Counted from the first letter of the stretch, positions 1-9,707 are shown. The stretch: DNA of 64,000 nt from Mycobacterium bohemicum DSM 44277 (GCF_001053185.1 NZ_CSTD01000002.1:317577-381576); one strand, 5' to 3'. Translations and numbers: made by a program. Notes: generated by a model not told the origin, from the letters alone.

Positions 1-245
1 GTCGAGTAGAACAGCACCACCAGCGCGGCGATGAAGTAGACGCTGCCGGTGAGGCCCTTCTTGACGTCGCGGGTTATCTCGGCGCGGGCCAGTTCGACCT
101 CGGCGCGCACCAGCGTGGAGACCTGCGCGGTCGCGTCCTTGATCAGGTCACCGATCGACGGCTCGGCTGCCCGGGCATGCGGGTCGGTCAGCGGAATCGT
201 GGTCAGTGTGCTCGGCACACCGTTCTTGGCATCGGCTCTGCTCAC
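1..245 (-). CDS. Phage-holin-family membrane protein, N-terminal part
   Basis: Reads leftward off the window edge, so only the first 81 codons are present. The GTG start at 245 is preceded by an AGAGG ribosome site. A soluble, charged N-terminal helix rich in Asp, Glu and Ala (about residues 27-58) is followed by the start of a transmembrane segment (GLTGSVYFIAALVVLFYST). This matches the small two-to-four-helix family annotated as phage holin 3_6/DUF1469, which in M. tuberculosis is Rv3669. The order protein-protease-acs is the same as Rv3669-Rv3668c-Rv3667. The family lies in the inner membrane and its role is unknown; the holin name is only a domain label. Confidence 0.75.
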   Translation of the reverse strand, partial: MSRADAKNGVPSTLTTIPLTDPHARAAEPSIGDLIKDATAQVSTLVRAEVELARAEITRDVKKGLTGSVYFIAALVVLFYS

Positions 246-422
246 TGACGGACCTCTTTCGTTTCTCGCCCCGGCTCGCGCTCGTCGCGGTTTATGTTGC
301 CATGCCGGTGCGCCCCCAACGAGGCCAGCCGAAGAGCGTCCGTTTCAGGCGGGGGACGGCGCTGTGACCATAGACTGACAAAGCCGGTTGCGATTTGCCC
401 GGCCGGTCGATGGGAGGGTGCT

Positions 423-1121
423 GTGCAGACGGCGCAGCGGTACGTCGTTGCGGCGATGGTGACCTTGCTGTTGGCCATCGCGGGAATGCCCGCCCGGGCG
501 GCGGCGGCCGACGTGCGGATCCCGATGGGCGGCGGTGCGGGCATCGTCATCAACGGGGACACGATGTGCACCCTGACCACCATCGGCAACGACGCCGCCG
601 GCGATCTGATCGGCTTCACCTCCGCGCACTGCGGGGGCCCCGGCGCGCAGGTCGCCGCCGAGGGCGCCGAAAGCGCGGGCATCCTGGGCACCATGGTCGC
701 CGGGAACGACAACCTCGACTATGCGGTCATCAAGTTCGATCCGGGCAAGGTGACACCGACGGCCAACTACAACGGCTTTCCCATCAACGGGGTCGGCCCG
801 GACCCCGCCTTCGGGCAGATCGCCTGCAAGCAGGGCCGCACGACCGGCAACTCGTGCGGCGTCACCTGGGGGCCGGGCCAGGACCCGGGCACCATCGTCA
901 TGCAGGTGTGCGGCCAGCCCGGCGACTCCGGGGCGCCGGTGACCGTCAACGGCCTGCTGGTCGGCATGATCCACGGCGCGTTCAGCGACAACCTGCCGAC
1001 GTGCATCATCAAGTACATCCCGCTGCACACGCCGGCGGTGGTCCAGTCGTTCAGCGCGATCCTGGCCGACGTCAACGCCAGGCACCGGCCCGGCGCGGGA
1101 TTCGCGCCACTGCCGGCCTGA
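423..1121 (+). CDS. Secreted chymotrypsin-like serine protease (Rv3668c type)
   Basis: A 232-residue exported protease of the alpha-lytic/streptogrisin fold. The GTG start at 423 has GGAGG six bases upstream. Residues 1-29 form a signal peptide ending in an alanine-rich cleavage site. The triad is visible: His69 in SAHC, Asp99 in NDNLDYAV and Ser169 in GDSGAPV. Cysteine pairs around residues 49/70 and 135/145 fit disulfides of a secreted enzyme. The length equals that I recall for Rv3668c. It sits divergently from the holin-like gene and convergently with acs (11 bases between stops). Substrate unknown. The family name is very likely correct; the physiological role is not known. Confidence 0.85.
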   Translation: MQTAQRYVVAAMVTLLLAIAGMPARAAAADVRIPMGGGAGIVINGDTMCTLTTIGNDAAGDLIGFTSAHCGGPGAQVAAEGAESAGILGTMVAGNDNLDYAVIKFDPGKVTPTANYNGFPINGVGPDPAFGQIACKQGRTTGNSCGVTWGPGQDPGTIVMQVCGQPGDSGAPVTVNGLLVGMIHGAFSDNLPTCIIKYIPLHTPAVVQSFSAILADVNARHRPGAGFAPLPA

Positions 1122-1132
1122 GCCGGCCTGAG

Positions 1133-3103
1133 CTACTTCGAGGGCTGGATCGCCTCGAACACGCTGGGGTCCAGCAGCGTCGAGGTGTCCCCGAGCTCGC
1201 GGTTCTCGGCGACGTCGCGCAGCAGCCTGCGCATGATCTTGCCGCTGCGGGTCTTGGGCAACTCGGGCACCACGTGCACCTCGCGGGGCTTGGCGATCGG
1301 GGAGATCTCGCGGGCGACCTCGATGCGCAACTCGTCGACGATCCCGTCGTGCACCTGATAGTCGGCGCACAGCACGACGAACGCGCAGATGGCCTGGCCG
1401 GTGGTCTCGTCGGTCGCCCCGACGACCGCCGCCTCGGCCACCCCGGCGTGCCCGACGAGCGCCGACTCCACCTCCGCCGTGGACAGCCGGTGGCCGGACA
1501 CGTTCATCACGTCGTCGATGCGGCCCACCACCCAGATGTCGCCGTCGGGGTCGTACCAGGCGCTGTCGCCGGCGAAGTACCAACCCTGCTCGGCGAACCG
1601 GGACCAGTACGTCTCGACATAGCGCTCCGGGTCACCCCAGATGCCGCGGAGCATGGACGGCCACGGCTGGTCCAGGACCAGGTAGCCGGTGATGTGCTCA
1701 CCCTCCTTGCTGCCGTTCGGCAGGTTGTCGCCGTGGTCGTCGACGATCCTGGCCGAGACGCCCGGCAGCGGCCTCATCGCCGAACCGGGTTTGGCCGCGG
1801 CCACCCCCGGCAGCGGCGTGATCATGGCCGCCCCCGTCTCGGTCTGCCACCACGTGTCGATGACCGGGGTGCGGTCCGCGCCGATCACCTTGCGGTACCA
1901 GCGCCACGCCTCGGGGTTGATCGGTTCGCCGACCGAGCCCAGCAGCCGCAGGCTGGACAGGTCATGCGCGTCGGGGATCTCGCGCCCCCACTTCATGAAC
2001 GTGCGAATCAGCGTGGGCGCCGTGTAATAGATTGTCACACCGTACTTTTCGATGATCTCGAAGTGCCGGTGCTGGGTCGGGCTGTCCGGTGTGCCCTCGT
2101 AGAGCACCTCGGTCACCCCGTTGGACAGCGGGCCGTAGACGCCGTACGTGTGTCCGGTGACCCAGCCGATGTCGGCCGTGCACCAGAACACGTCGGTTTC
2201 GGGCTTGATGTCGAACATGTAGTGGTGCGTGTAGGAAGCCTGGGTCAGGTAGCCGCCGCTGGTGTGCATGATGCCCTTGGGCTTGCCGGTGGTACCCGAG
2301 GTGTACAGCAGGAACAGCGGCTGCTCGGCGCCGAACGGCGTGGGCGTGTGTTCCGGCGGGGCGTTGTCGACGACGTCGTGCCACCACAGGTCGCGCTCGT
2401 CGTTCCAGGACACGTCCATGCCGGTGCGCCGCACCACCAGCATGTGCTCGACGGGACTGTCCCCGTCCTCGCCGGGCGTATCGCCCTTTTCGACAGCTTC
2501 GTCGGCCGCGTCCTTCAGGGGCGCGGGCTTGCCGCGGCGGAACTGCCCGTCACTGGTGATCAGCAGCTTGGCCCGGGCGTCGGCGATCCGGGCGCGCAGC
2601 GCCTTGGCGGTGAACCCGGCGAACACCACGCTGTGCATGATGCCCAGCCGCGCGCAGGCCAGCATCGCGATCACCGCCTCGGGGATCAGCGGCAGGTAGA
2701 TCGCGACGCGGTCGCCCGCCACCAGCCCGAGGCCGGTCAGCGCGTTGGCCGCCTTGCACACTTCGGTTTTCAGGTCCGCGTAGGTGAGGCTGCGGCTGTC
2801 GCCCGGCTCGCCCTCCCAGTGGATCGCGACCCGGTCGCCGAGCCCGGCCTCCACGTGCCGGTCGACGCAGTTGTAGGCCACGTTGAGCTCGCCGTCGGCG
2901 AACCACTTCGCGAACGGCGCCCCCGACCAGTCCAGCACCTCGCTGAACGGCGTCGACCACGTCAACCGATTTGCCTGCTTGGCCCAGAACGCCAGCCGGT
3001 CGTCTTCGGCCTCGCGGTACAGCTCCTCGCCGGCGTTGGCCCGCTCGACGAACTCGGCCGGTGGCGCATACGACGACGGTCCTTCGGTGTTGCTGGCGGT
3101 CAC
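1133..3103 (-). CDS. acs: Acetyl-CoA synthetase
   Basis: Activates acetate with ATP and CoA to acetyl-CoA through acetyl-AMP; cytosolic ANL-superfamily enzyme of 656 residues. The AMP-binding P-loop YTSGTTGKPKG, the TWWQTETG signature and the C-terminal acetylation motif KTRSGKIMRR are present. The lysine of that motif is Lys622, the site acetylated by mycobacterial cAMP-dependent acetyltransferase in related proteins. I chose GTG at 3103 because AGGAGA lies seven bases upstream; an upstream in-frame start at 3127 has no comparable site and would extend the protein beyond the usual N-terminus. It is monocistronic, convergent with the protease. Confidence 0.96.
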   Translation of the reverse strand: MTASNTEGPSSYAPPAEFVERANAGEELYREAEDDRLAFWAKQANRLTWSTPFSEVLDWSGAPFAKWFADGELNVAYNCVDRHVEAGLGDRVAIHWEGEPGDSRSLTYADLKTEVCKAANALTGLGLVAGDRVAIYLPLIPEAVIAMLACARLGIMHSVVFAGFTAKALRARIADARAKLLITSDGQFRRGKPAPLKDAADEAVEKGDTPGEDGDSPVEHMLVVRRTGMDVSWNDERDLWWHDVVDNAPPEHTPTPFGAEQPLFLLYTSGTTGKPKGIMHTSGGYLTQASYTHHYMFDIKPETDVFWCTADIGWVTGHTYGVYGPLSNGVTEVLYEGTPDSPTQHRHFEIIEKYGVTIYYTAPTLIRTFMKWGREIPDAHDLSSLRLLGSVGEPINPEAWRWYRKVIGADRTPVIDTWWQTETGAAMITPLPGVAAAKPGSAMRPLPGVSARIVDDHGDNLPNGSKEGEHITGYLVLDQPWPSMLRGIWGDPERYVETYWSRFAEQGWYFAGDSAWYDPDGDIWVVGRIDDVMNVSGHRLSTAEVESALVGHAGVAEAAVVGATDETTGQAICAFVVLCADYQVHDGIVDELRIEVAREISPIAKPREVHVVPELPKTRSGKIMRRLLRDVAENRELGDTSTLLDPSVFEAIQPSK

Positions 3104-3212
3104 TGGTTCTCCTAGGTCGGGGCGCAAAACCGTCTGTGAGCCTAACGCCGCCAGATGAAGATCGGCCTCCCAATCCTGGGTGAAAAATGCACTCGTCCCC
3201 CATAATCACGGA

Positions 3213-3770
3213 GTGTCGGCAACCGACTGGCGGCCCGCCCGCGGACTCGTCCGCTCCCTGGGCGCGATGGCCGCGGCCTCGGCCGGTTACGCCGCCGCCG
3301 CGACGCTCGGCGCACCGGCGTGGGCGGCCCCTCCCGACACGGCCGACGAGCCGACGCCGTGCTGGTCGGATCAGATCGCGGTGGGCGCCTCCCCGGTCGA
3401 GGCGGCCGTCGGGCACCGATCGGTGATCCTGCTCTTCAGCCTGGCCGGCGGCGCCGAACCCTGTACCCTCACCGGCTATCCCGGGATCGACTCGGGCGCG
3501 GGCGGCCCGCTGATCCACGCCGAACCGACGCCGCGGGGCTACATGGGCGGCCTGCCCGCCGACACCCAGGAGCCACCCACCGTCATCCTGTCGATAGCGA
3601 CCCAGGCGCAGGCGATCGTGGAGAGCATCGCCATCGACGACGACGGCAACCCGTGCCCTACCTACACGGCCCTGCTGGTCAACCCGCCGGACACCTCGCA
3701 GGTCTACACCGTGCCGACCGGCATCGAGGCCTGCCGGCTACAGGTGCATCCGATCACCCCGACCGGCTGA
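3213..3770 (+). CDS. Exported DUF4232-type protein
   Basis: About 185 residues. A basic N-terminus and an alanine-rich hydrophobic stretch ending near AWA look like a signal peptide, so the mature protein should be secreted or surface-bound. The mature part has the pattern of DUF4232 (an immunoglobulin-like beta sandwich with paired cysteines): CWSDQIAV near its start, EPCTLTGYPG in the middle and EACRLQ near the end. Function unknown. GTG 3213 is the best start but the ribosome site is weak. In M. tuberculosis I recall no gene between acs and dppA, so this is an accessory gene relative to that genome. Confidence 0.65.
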   Translation: MSATDWRPARGLVRSLGAMAAASAGYAAAATLGAPAWAAPPDTADEPTPCWSDQIAVGASPVEAAVGHRSVILLFSLAGGAEPCTLTGYPGIDSGAGGPLIHAEPTPRGYMGGLPADTQEPPTVILSIATQAQAIVESIAIDDDGNPCPTYTALLVNPPDTSQVYTVPTGIEACRLQVHPITPTG

Positions 3771-3831
3771 GGCCGGGCACCGCGTCCGCGGTTCCCGCGT
3801 GCCGCGTCGCGAGGCCCTAGGGTCTCTTGTC

Positions 3832-5475
3832 ATGCATCGGATGCCGGTCTCGCTGTCGGTGGCGACCGCCGTCGTGATGCTCGCCGCTCTGGTGCCGGTG
3901 GCCGCGCTGACCGCCTGCGGTGGCGGGGCGCTGAGCCCGGACCTGGTGCTGGTCAACGGCGGAGAGCCGCCCTACCCGCTCGTTCCGACCAGCACCAACG
4001 ACAGCAACGGCGGCCGGATCCTGGACCGGCTGTTCGCGGGCCTGGTGTCCTATGACGCGGCGGGCACACCCTCGAACGAGGTCGCCAAGTCGATCGAGAG
4101 CACCGACAACGTCAACTACCGCATCGTGCTCAAGCCGGACTGGAAGTTCACCGACGGATCACCGGTGACCGCCCGCTCTTTCGTCGACGCCTGGAACTAC
4201 GGCGCGCTGAGCAGCAACGCCCAACTGCAGCAGAGCTTCTTCAGCCCGATCGACGGCTTCGACGACGTCGCCGGCCCGAGCGGTGGCGCGAAACCCGCGC
4301 GCACCGGGATGTCGGGCCTGCAGGTGGTCAACGATCTCGAGTTCACCGTGCGGCTGAAGGCGCCGACCATCGACTTCGTCCTGCGGTTGGGCCACAGCGC
4401 CTTCTACCCGTTGCCGGGCATTGCCTTTCGCGACATGGCGGCGTTCGGCCGAAACCCGGTCGGCAACGGCCCCTACGAGCTCGCCGACGGCCCCGACGGG
4501 CCGGCCTGGGAACATAACGTCCGGATCGACCTGAAGCCCAATCCCGGCTATCGGGGCAACCGGACACCCCACAACAAGGGCCTGCGGTTCGAGTTCTACG
4601 CCAACCTCGACACCGCCTACGCGGACCTGCTGTCCGGCAATCTCGATGTGCTGGACACGATTCCGCCCAGCGCGCTGCCCATCTACAAACGCGACCTGGG
4701 CAACAACGTCGCCACCGGCCCCGTCGCCGTCAAGCACAGCCTCGACACCCCGCTGCGGCTGCCGCACTTCGGCGGCGAGGAGGGCCGGCTGCGCCGGCTC
4801 GCGCTGTCGGCCGCCGTCGACCGCGCGCAGATCTGTAAGCAGATCTTTCTGGGCACCCGGAGCCCGTCACGCGATTTCACCGCCCAATCGCTGCCCGGCT
4901 TCGACCCGAACCTGCCCGGCAACGACGTGCTCAACTTCAACCCCCAACGGGCGCGCCAACTTTGGGGGCAGGCCAACCAGATCTCGGCCTGGGGCGGCCA
5001 GTACGCGATCGCCTACAACGCCGACGCCGGGAACCAGGAATGGGTCGACGCGGTGGCCAACAGCATCAAGAACGTCCTGGGCATCGACGCCGTGGGGGCG
5101 CCGCAGCCGACGTTCGCCGGATTCCGCACCCAGATCACCAACCACACCATCGGCACCGCGTTCCGCGCCGCCTGGCAGGGCGACTACCCGTCGCTGCTGG
5201 AGTTCCTGGCACCCCTGTTCGGCACCGGCGCCGGTTCGAACGACGTCGGCTACTCCGACGCGGCGTTCGATGCGGCGCTGGCCGCCGCGGAGGCCGCGCC
5301 CACGATGCGGGAGTCCGATGCGCTGGCCAACGCCGCCCAGCAGATCCTGCTGCGCGACATGCCCGTTGTCCCGTTGTGGGACAACATCAGCGTGGTGGGA
5401 TGGTCACCCCAGATCAAGGGTGTGACGGTCACCTGGAACGGGCTGCCCGACTACGAGAACATCGTGAAGGCCTGA
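3832..5475 (+). CDS. dppA: Dipeptide ABC transporter substrate-binding lipoprotein
   Basis: SBP_bac_5 family periplasmic-face binding protein, 547 residues, first gene of dppABCD. The N-terminus carries a signal peptide and lipobox LTAC with Cys29 as the lipidated residue, so it should be anchored outside the membrane. The body has the usual peptide-binding features, for example WKFTDGSPVTA and the domain-linking PLPG region. In M. tuberculosis the Rv3666c-Rv3663c system imports peptides and has been linked to heme acquisition; that role is known for the family, not shown here. ATG 3832 lacks a clear ribosome site; ATG 3841 is the alternative. dppB begins one base after the stop. Confidence 0.93.
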   Translation: MHRMPVSLSVATAVVMLAALVPVAALTACGGGALSPDLVLVNGGEPPYPLVPTSTNDSNGGRILDRLFAGLVSYDAAGTPSNEVAKSIESTDNVNYRIVLKPDWKFTDGSPVTARSFVDAWNYGALSSNAQLQQSFFSPIDGFDDVAGPSGGAKPARTGMSGLQVVNDLEFTVRLKAPTIDFVLRLGHSAFYPLPGIAFRDMAAFGRNPVGNGPYELADGPDGPAWEHNVRIDLKPNPGYRGNRTPHNKGLRFEFYANLDTAYADLLSGNLDVLDTIPPSALPIYKRDLGNNVATGPVAVKHSLDTPLRLPHFGGEEGRLRRLALSAAVDRAQICKQIFLGTRSPSRDFTAQSLPGFDPNLPGNDVLNFNPQRARQLWGQANQISAWGGQYAIAYNADAGNQEWVDAVANSIKNVLGIDAVGAPQPTFAGFRTQITNHTIGTAFRAAWQGDYPSLLEFLAPLFGTGAGSNDVGYSDAAFDAALAAAEAAPTMRESDALANAAQQILLRDMPVVPLWDNISVVGWSPQIKGVTVTWNGLPDYENIVKA

Positions 5476-5476
5476 G

Positions 5477-6403
5477 ATGCTCTCCTACGTCGTGCGCCGG
5501 ATCGCCGTCATGGTCCCGGTGTTCCTCGGCGCCACCCTGCTGATCTACGGCATGGTCTTCCTGCTGCCCGGCGACCCGGTCGCGGCGATGGCCGGGGACC
5601 GGCCGCTGACGCCCGCGGTGGCCGCGGCGCTGCGGGCCCGCTATCACCTCGACGACCCCTTCCTCGTGCAATACCTGCGCTACCTCGGCGGCATTCTGCG
5701 CGGCGACCTCGGCCGCTCCTATTCCGGATTGCCGGTCAGTCTCGTTCTGGCGCATGCCTTTCCGGTCACCCTGCGGCTCGCGCTGATCGCGGTGGCCGTG
5801 GAGGCGGTGCTGGGCGTGAGCTTCGGGGTGATCGCCGGCCTGCGTCAGGGCGGGATCTTCGACGCGACGGTTCTCATCGCCGGCCTGGTGATCATCGCGA
5901 TCCCGATCTTCGTGCTGGGGTTCCTGGCGCAATTCCTGTTCGGTGTCCGGCTGGGAATCGCACCCGTCACCGTCGGCGAGCGGGCCACTTTCGGGCGCCT
6001 GCTGCTGCCCGGGATCGTGCTGGGCTCGGTCTCGTTCGCGTACGTGGTGCGGCTGACCCGCTCGGCGGTGGCCGCCAACGCCCACGCCGACCACGTGCGA
6101 ACCGCAACCGCCAAAGGGATTTCGCGGCCGCGGGTGGTGACGGTGCACATCCTGCGCAACTCGCTGATCCCGGTGGTCACCTTCCTCGGCGCGGACCTGG
6201 GCGCGCTGATGGGGGGAGCCATCGTCACCGAGGGCATTTTCAACATCCACGGCGTCGGCGGCGTGCTGTATCAAGCCGTGACCCGGCAGGAGGCGCCGAC
6301 CGTGGTGTCCATCGTGACCGTGCTGGTGCTGATCTATTTGGTGACGAACCTGGCGGTGGACCTGCTGTACGCCGCCCTCGATCCCCGGATTCGTTATGGC
6401 TGA
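5477..6403 (+). CDS. dppB: Dipeptide ABC transporter permease
   Basis: Integral membrane permease, 308 residues, the same length as M. tuberculosis DppB. It starts with the typical LSYVVRRIAVMVPVFLGATL first helix, contains about six membrane helices and a BPD_transp_1 loop with GGAIVTEGIFNIHGVGGVL, which contacts the ATPase. The ATG follows the dppA stop by one base and the 3' end overlaps dppC by eight bases, which points to translational coupling. It forms the translocation pore with DppC. Confidence 0.94.
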   Translation: MLSYVVRRIAVMVPVFLGATLLIYGMVFLLPGDPVAAMAGDRPLTPAVAAALRARYHLDDPFLVQYLRYLGGILRGDLGRSYSGLPVSLVLAHAFPVTLRLALIAVAVEAVLGVSFGVIAGLRQGGIFDATVLIAGLVIIAIPIFVLGFLAQFLFGVRLGIAPVTVGERATFGRLLLPGIVLGSVSFAYVVRLTRSAVAANAHADHVRTATAKGISRPRVVTVHILRNSLIPVVTFLGADLGALMGGAIVTEGIFNIHGVGGVLYQAVTRQEAPTVVSIVTVLVLIYLVTNLAVDLLYAALDPRIRYG

Positions 6404-7271
6404 AGACATCCCATCCCCGCACGGCTTCTGGCGGGAGACCTGGCGCGAGCTGCGCCGGCGCCCGAAGTTCCTGCTGGCCGCGTCGCTGATCTTGGGCATC
6501 GTCGTGGTCGCGCTGTTCCCGTCGTGGTTCACCGGAATCGATCCCCGCTACGCCGACCCCGGCCAGAGCCTGCTCCCGCCGTCGGCGGCGCACTGGTTCG
6601 GCACCGACCTGCAGGGCCACGACATCTATGCGCGCACCGTCTACGGGGCGCGCGCCTCGGTCACCGTCGGGCTGGGCGCCACGCTCGTGGTATTCGTCGT
6701 GGGCGGGGCGCTGGGCGCGCTCGCGGGCTTTTACGGGGGGTGGCTCGACGGGCTGGTCTCGCGCGTCGCCGACGTGTTCTTCGGGTTGCCGCTGCTGCTG
6801 GCCGCCATCGTCATCATGGGGGTGATGCGGCACCGGACGGTGTGGACGGTGATCACCGTGCTGGCCCTGTTCGGCTGGCCGCAGGTGGCCAGGATCGCCC
6901 GCGGCGCGGTGCTGGAGGTCCGGGCCGGCGACTACGTGCTCGCATCGAAGGCGCTGGGGCTCAGCGACTTCCAGATCCTGCTGCGGCACGCGCTGCCCAA
7001 CGCGCTGGGACCGGTCCTGGCGGTCGCCACCATCGCCCTGGGCGTCTTCATCGTCACCGAGGCCTCGTTGTCCTATCTCGGTGTGGGGCTGCCGGCGTCG
7101 GTGGTGTCGTGGGGCGGCGACATCAACCTGGCGCAGAGCCGGCTGCGGTCGGGCTCGCCGATATTGTTCTATCCCGCAGGGGCGCTGGCGATCACGGTGT
7201 TGTCCTTCATGATGATGGGGGACGCCCTGCGCGACGCGCTGGACCCGGCCTCGCGGGCGTGGCGCGCATGA
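6396..7271 (+). CDS. dppC: Dipeptide ABC transporter permease
   Basis: Second pore subunit, 291 residues. N-terminal OppC-type segment (LRRRPKFLLAASLILGIVVV) followed by five further helices and the coupling-helix region ALPNALGPVLAVA...TEASLSYLGVGLP. Starts inside the end of dppB (eight-base overlap) and ends overlapping the dppD start by four bases (ATGA). It should pair with DppB and be energised by DppD. Confidence 0.94.
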   Translation: MAEDIPSPHGFWRETWRELRRRPKFLLAASLILGIVVVALFPSWFTGIDPRYADPGQSLLPPSAAHWFGTDLQGHDIYARTVYGARASVTVGLGATLVVFVVGGALGALAGFYGGWLDGLVSRVADVFFGLPLLLAAIVIMGVMRHRTVWTVITVLALFGWPQVARIARGAVLEVRAGDYVLASKALGLSDFQILLRHALPNALGPVLAVATIALGVFIVTEASLSYLGVGLPASVVSWGGDINLAQSRLRSGSPILFYPAGALAITVLSFMMMGDALRDALDPASRAWRA

Positions 7272-8881
7272 GCGCCCCGCTGCTGTCCGTCGAGGGCCTC
7301 GAGGTCACATTCGGCGCGGGCGCCCCGGTCGTGTGCGGCGTCGACCTCACCGTGCAGCCCGGCCAGACCGTCGCCGTGGTGGGCGAATCCGGTTCGGGTA
7401 AATCCACCACGGCCGCCGCGGTTCTCGGGCTGCTGCCGCCCGGCGGACGGGTCACCGCCGGGCGCGTCATCTTCGACGGGCGGGACATCACCGGCGCGGA
7501 CCCCCGGACGATGCGCTCGATCAGGGGCCGCTCCATCGGCTACGTGCCCCAGGACCCGATGACCAACCTCAACCCGGTCTGGAAGGTCGGTTTCCAGGTC
7601 CGGGAAGCGTTGCGGGCCAACACCGACGGGAAAGGCGCGCGGCGGCGCGCGGTCGAACTGCTCGCCGAGGCGGGCATGGCCGACCCGGCGGCGGCCGCCG
7701 CCCGCTACCCGCATCAGCTGTCCGGCGGCATGTGCCAGCGCGCGCTGATCGCCATCGGCCTGGCGGGCCGGCCCAAGCTGCTGATCGCCGACGAGCCGAC
7801 CTCCGCGCTCGACGTCACGGTGCAACGCCAGGTGCTCGACCACCTGCAGCGCCTCACCGACGAACTCGGCACCGCGCTGCTGTTGATCACCCACGACCTC
7901 GCGCTGGCCGCCGAACGGGCCGAATCCGTCGTCGTCGTGCACCGGGGCGAGGTGGTGGAATCGGGCGAGGCGCGGGCGATCCTGCGCCGGCCGCAGCGCG
8001 ACTACACCCGGCGGCTGGTGGCGGCGGCCCCGTCGCTGACGGTGCGGACCCGGGACCGCGCCACGGCGGCACCCGAACCCCCCGCTGACATCCTCGTCGC
8101 CTCGGAGCTGACCAAGGCCTATCGCGAGCCGGGCGGGGGCGGCCGCTGGAAAGGCCTGCGGCGAAAGGAGTTTCGCGCCGTCGACGCTGTGTCGTTTCGC
8201 CTCCGTCGCGCCGGCACCCTGGCGATAGCCGGCGGGTCGGGCTCGGGGAAGTCGACCCTGGCGCGCATGGTCCTCGGCCTGCTTCGGCCCACCTCGGGAA
8301 CGGTGGTTTTCGACGGCACCAGGATCGACGCACGGTTGCGGCGGGACCAGGAGATGGCCTTCCGCCGGCGCATGCAGCCGGTCTTCCAGAACCCGTACAG
8401 CAGCCTGGATCCCATGTACTCGGTGTTTCGCAGCATCGAGGAGCCGTTGCGCATTCACCACATCGGTGATCGCGCGGCGCGCGCGCGGGCGGTGCACCGC
8501 CTGATCGACCAGGTGGCGCTGCCGTCGTCGGTGCTGGGGCGACTGCCGCGTGAGCTCTCGGGGGGCCAGCGGCAACGGGTCGCGATCGCCCGGGCGCTGG
8601 CGCTGCGCCCGGAAGTGCTCGTCTTCGACGAGGCGGTCTCGGCGCTCGACGTCCTGGTGCAGGCCCAGATCCTGGACCTGCTCGCCGATCTGCAGGCCGA
8701 GTTGGGGCTGACCTACCTGTTCATCAGCCACGACCTGGCCGTGATCCGCCAGATCGCCGACGAGGTGCTGGTGATGCAAGCCGGGCGGGTGGTCGAACAC
8801 GCCGCCACCGAAGAACTGTTCACCCGCCCCCGCCACGAGTACACCCGCCAACTGCTGGAGGCCATTCCCAGGCCGGTCTGA
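7268..8881 (+). CDS. dppD: Dipeptide ABC transporter ATP-binding protein, fused DppD/DppF
   Basis: 537 residues carrying two ABC ATPase domains in one chain, the arrangement of mycobacterial DppD. Domain 1 has Walker [10 protein letters not shown], a modified signature [16 protein letters not shown] and Walker [13 protein letters not shown]. Domain 2 has GGSGSGKST, the canonical [14 protein letters not shown] and [12 protein letters not shown], with Ala in place of the usual Pro-Thr. Both end with the oligopeptide-transporter C-terminal pattern (for example [12 protein letters not shown] and [12 protein letters not shown]). Start overlaps dppC by ATGA. It supplies both nucleotide-binding sites, so no separate DppF is expected. 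Confidence 0.95.
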   Translation: MSAPLLSVEGLEVTFGAGAPVVCGVDLTVQPGQTVAVVGESGSGKSTTAAAVLGLLPPGGRVTAGRVIFDGRDITGADPRTMRSIRGRSIGYVPQDPMTNLNPVWKVGFQVREALRANTDGKGARRRAVELLAEAGMADPAAAAARYPHQLSGGMCQRALIAIGLAGRPKLLIADEPTSALDVTVQRQVLDHLQRLTDELGTALLLITHDLALAAERAESVVVVHRGEVVESGEARAILRRPQRDYTRRLVAAAPSLTVRTRDRATAAPEPPADILVASELTKAYREPGGGGRWKGLRRKEFRAVDAVSFRLRRAGTLAIAGGSGSGKSTLARMVLGLLRPTSGTVVFDGTRIDARLRRDQEMAFRRRMQPVFQNPYSSLDPMYSVFRSIEEPLRIHHIGDRAARARAVHRLIDQVALPSSVLGRLPRELSGGQRQRVAIARALALRPEVLVFDEAVSALDVLVQAQILDLLADLQAELGLTYLFISHDLAVIRQIADEVLVMQAGRVVEHAATEELFTRPRHEYTRQLLEAIPRPV

Positions 8882-8914
8882 CGCCCCGCGGCCGTCCCGA
8901 TAGGTTGGCAACCT

Positions 8915-9360
8915 GTGACGGCTGACCCGCTCGCCCCGCTGCTGGACCTCCCCGGCGTCGCGGAGGCCAGCGACCGGGCGCGCGATGCGCTGGGCCGCGC
9001 GCACCGCGTCTGGAGTTGCTCGCGGGCCTGGTGACCGGTCCCACGCGGGCGCCCGCTCCGGTGGTCGCCGCCGTCGCGCACGGGGAGTTGCTGACGCTCA
9101 AGCCGTTCGGCAGCGCCGACGGTGTGGTGGCCCGGGCGGTGTCGCGGCTGGTGACGATCGCCAGCGGGCTGGACCCGCACGGGTTGGGTGTGCCCGAGGT
9201 CAGCTGGATGCGGCAACCCGCGGCATATCGCGACGCCGCCGGCGGGTTCGCGGCGGGCACGCCCGGGGGCGTGGCGTCCTGGCTGGTGCTGTGCTGTCGG
9301 GGGATGCGAGCCGGTGCGCAGGAGGCGATTACGATCGCCGATGCGCTGGCGGGCGGTTAG
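8915..9360 (+). pseudogene. Rv3662c homolog with internal out-of-frame deletion
   Basis: The first 30 or so codons from GTG 8915 (starting VTADPLAPLLDLPGVAEASD) match the start of the protein I recall as Rv3662c, about 250 residues long. Near 9004-9010 the match jumps to that protein's C-terminal part (LELLAGLVTGPTRAPAPVVA onward to TAG at 9360), which is in another frame. The original frame stops at about 9034. So roughly 100 central codons plus a frame change are missing. The C-terminal frame has only a TTG at 9016 without a good ribosome site, so I call this a pseudogene. The family is an uncharacterised actinobacterial protein; function unknown. Confidence 0.7.
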
Positions 9361-9399
9361 CCAACCGCCCCGGCCCAAGGGGCGGAACACGCGGGGACA

Positions 9400-9702
9400 C
9401 AAGGTAAAGCGGGCGGCGTTCCGAGATGTTCGGCCCGCCGCCCGCTAACACGGAACCCGGTTACCATGCGTGCACTTCTTGGGCTGCGTGGGTGGCCTCG
9501 GCGATCTTGCGATGCTTCCGGTTGCGACCCCACCCAAAGGGCCGTCGGCGCCGTCCGCTTTTCGCAATTACGCAGGCCCGCAACACTTCTGCCATATCGC
9601 GGCTATGACTCCGCGTGGGTACCGGGGACCGTGCTGGGTGCCCGGGTCGGGAGATCGACCCTTCTCTTCCGGATCGACCTAGGCCTCGCCGGGCTTCCGT
9701 GG
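9400..9702 (-). ncRNA. Ms1/MTS2823-like small RNA
   Basis: The 459 bases between the Rv3662c and Rv3661 homologs hold no convincing protein. In M. tuberculosis and M. smegmatis this same interval encodes the very abundant stationary-phase RNA MTS2823/Ms1 (about 300 nt), which binds core RNA polymerase; it runs in the same direction as Rv3661. Here a plausible promoter ends near 9708 on the minus strand and a GC-rich hairpin lies at 9408-9446, giving a transcript of about 300 nt. Assignment rests on synteny, size and bracketing signals; exact ends are estimates. Confidence 0.7.
9408..9446 (-). terminator. Hairpin at the end of the Ms1-like RNA
   Basis: An 11-bp perfect stem (AGCGGGCGGCG at 9408-9418 with its complement at 9436-9446) with a further CCGA/TCGG pairing inside. 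On the minus strand it is followed by CTTTACCTTG, a weak U-rich tail. It lies in the convergent gap and could also stop transcription from the Rv3662c side. Confidence 0.55.
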
Positions 9703-9707
9703 TTACC

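Noticed and set aside
395..3115. A 900-codon open frame running through the protease and antisense to acs
   Set aside because: Arg/Gly/His/Val-rich composition typical of high-GC shadow frames; the protease and acs on the other frames have clear motifs and starts.
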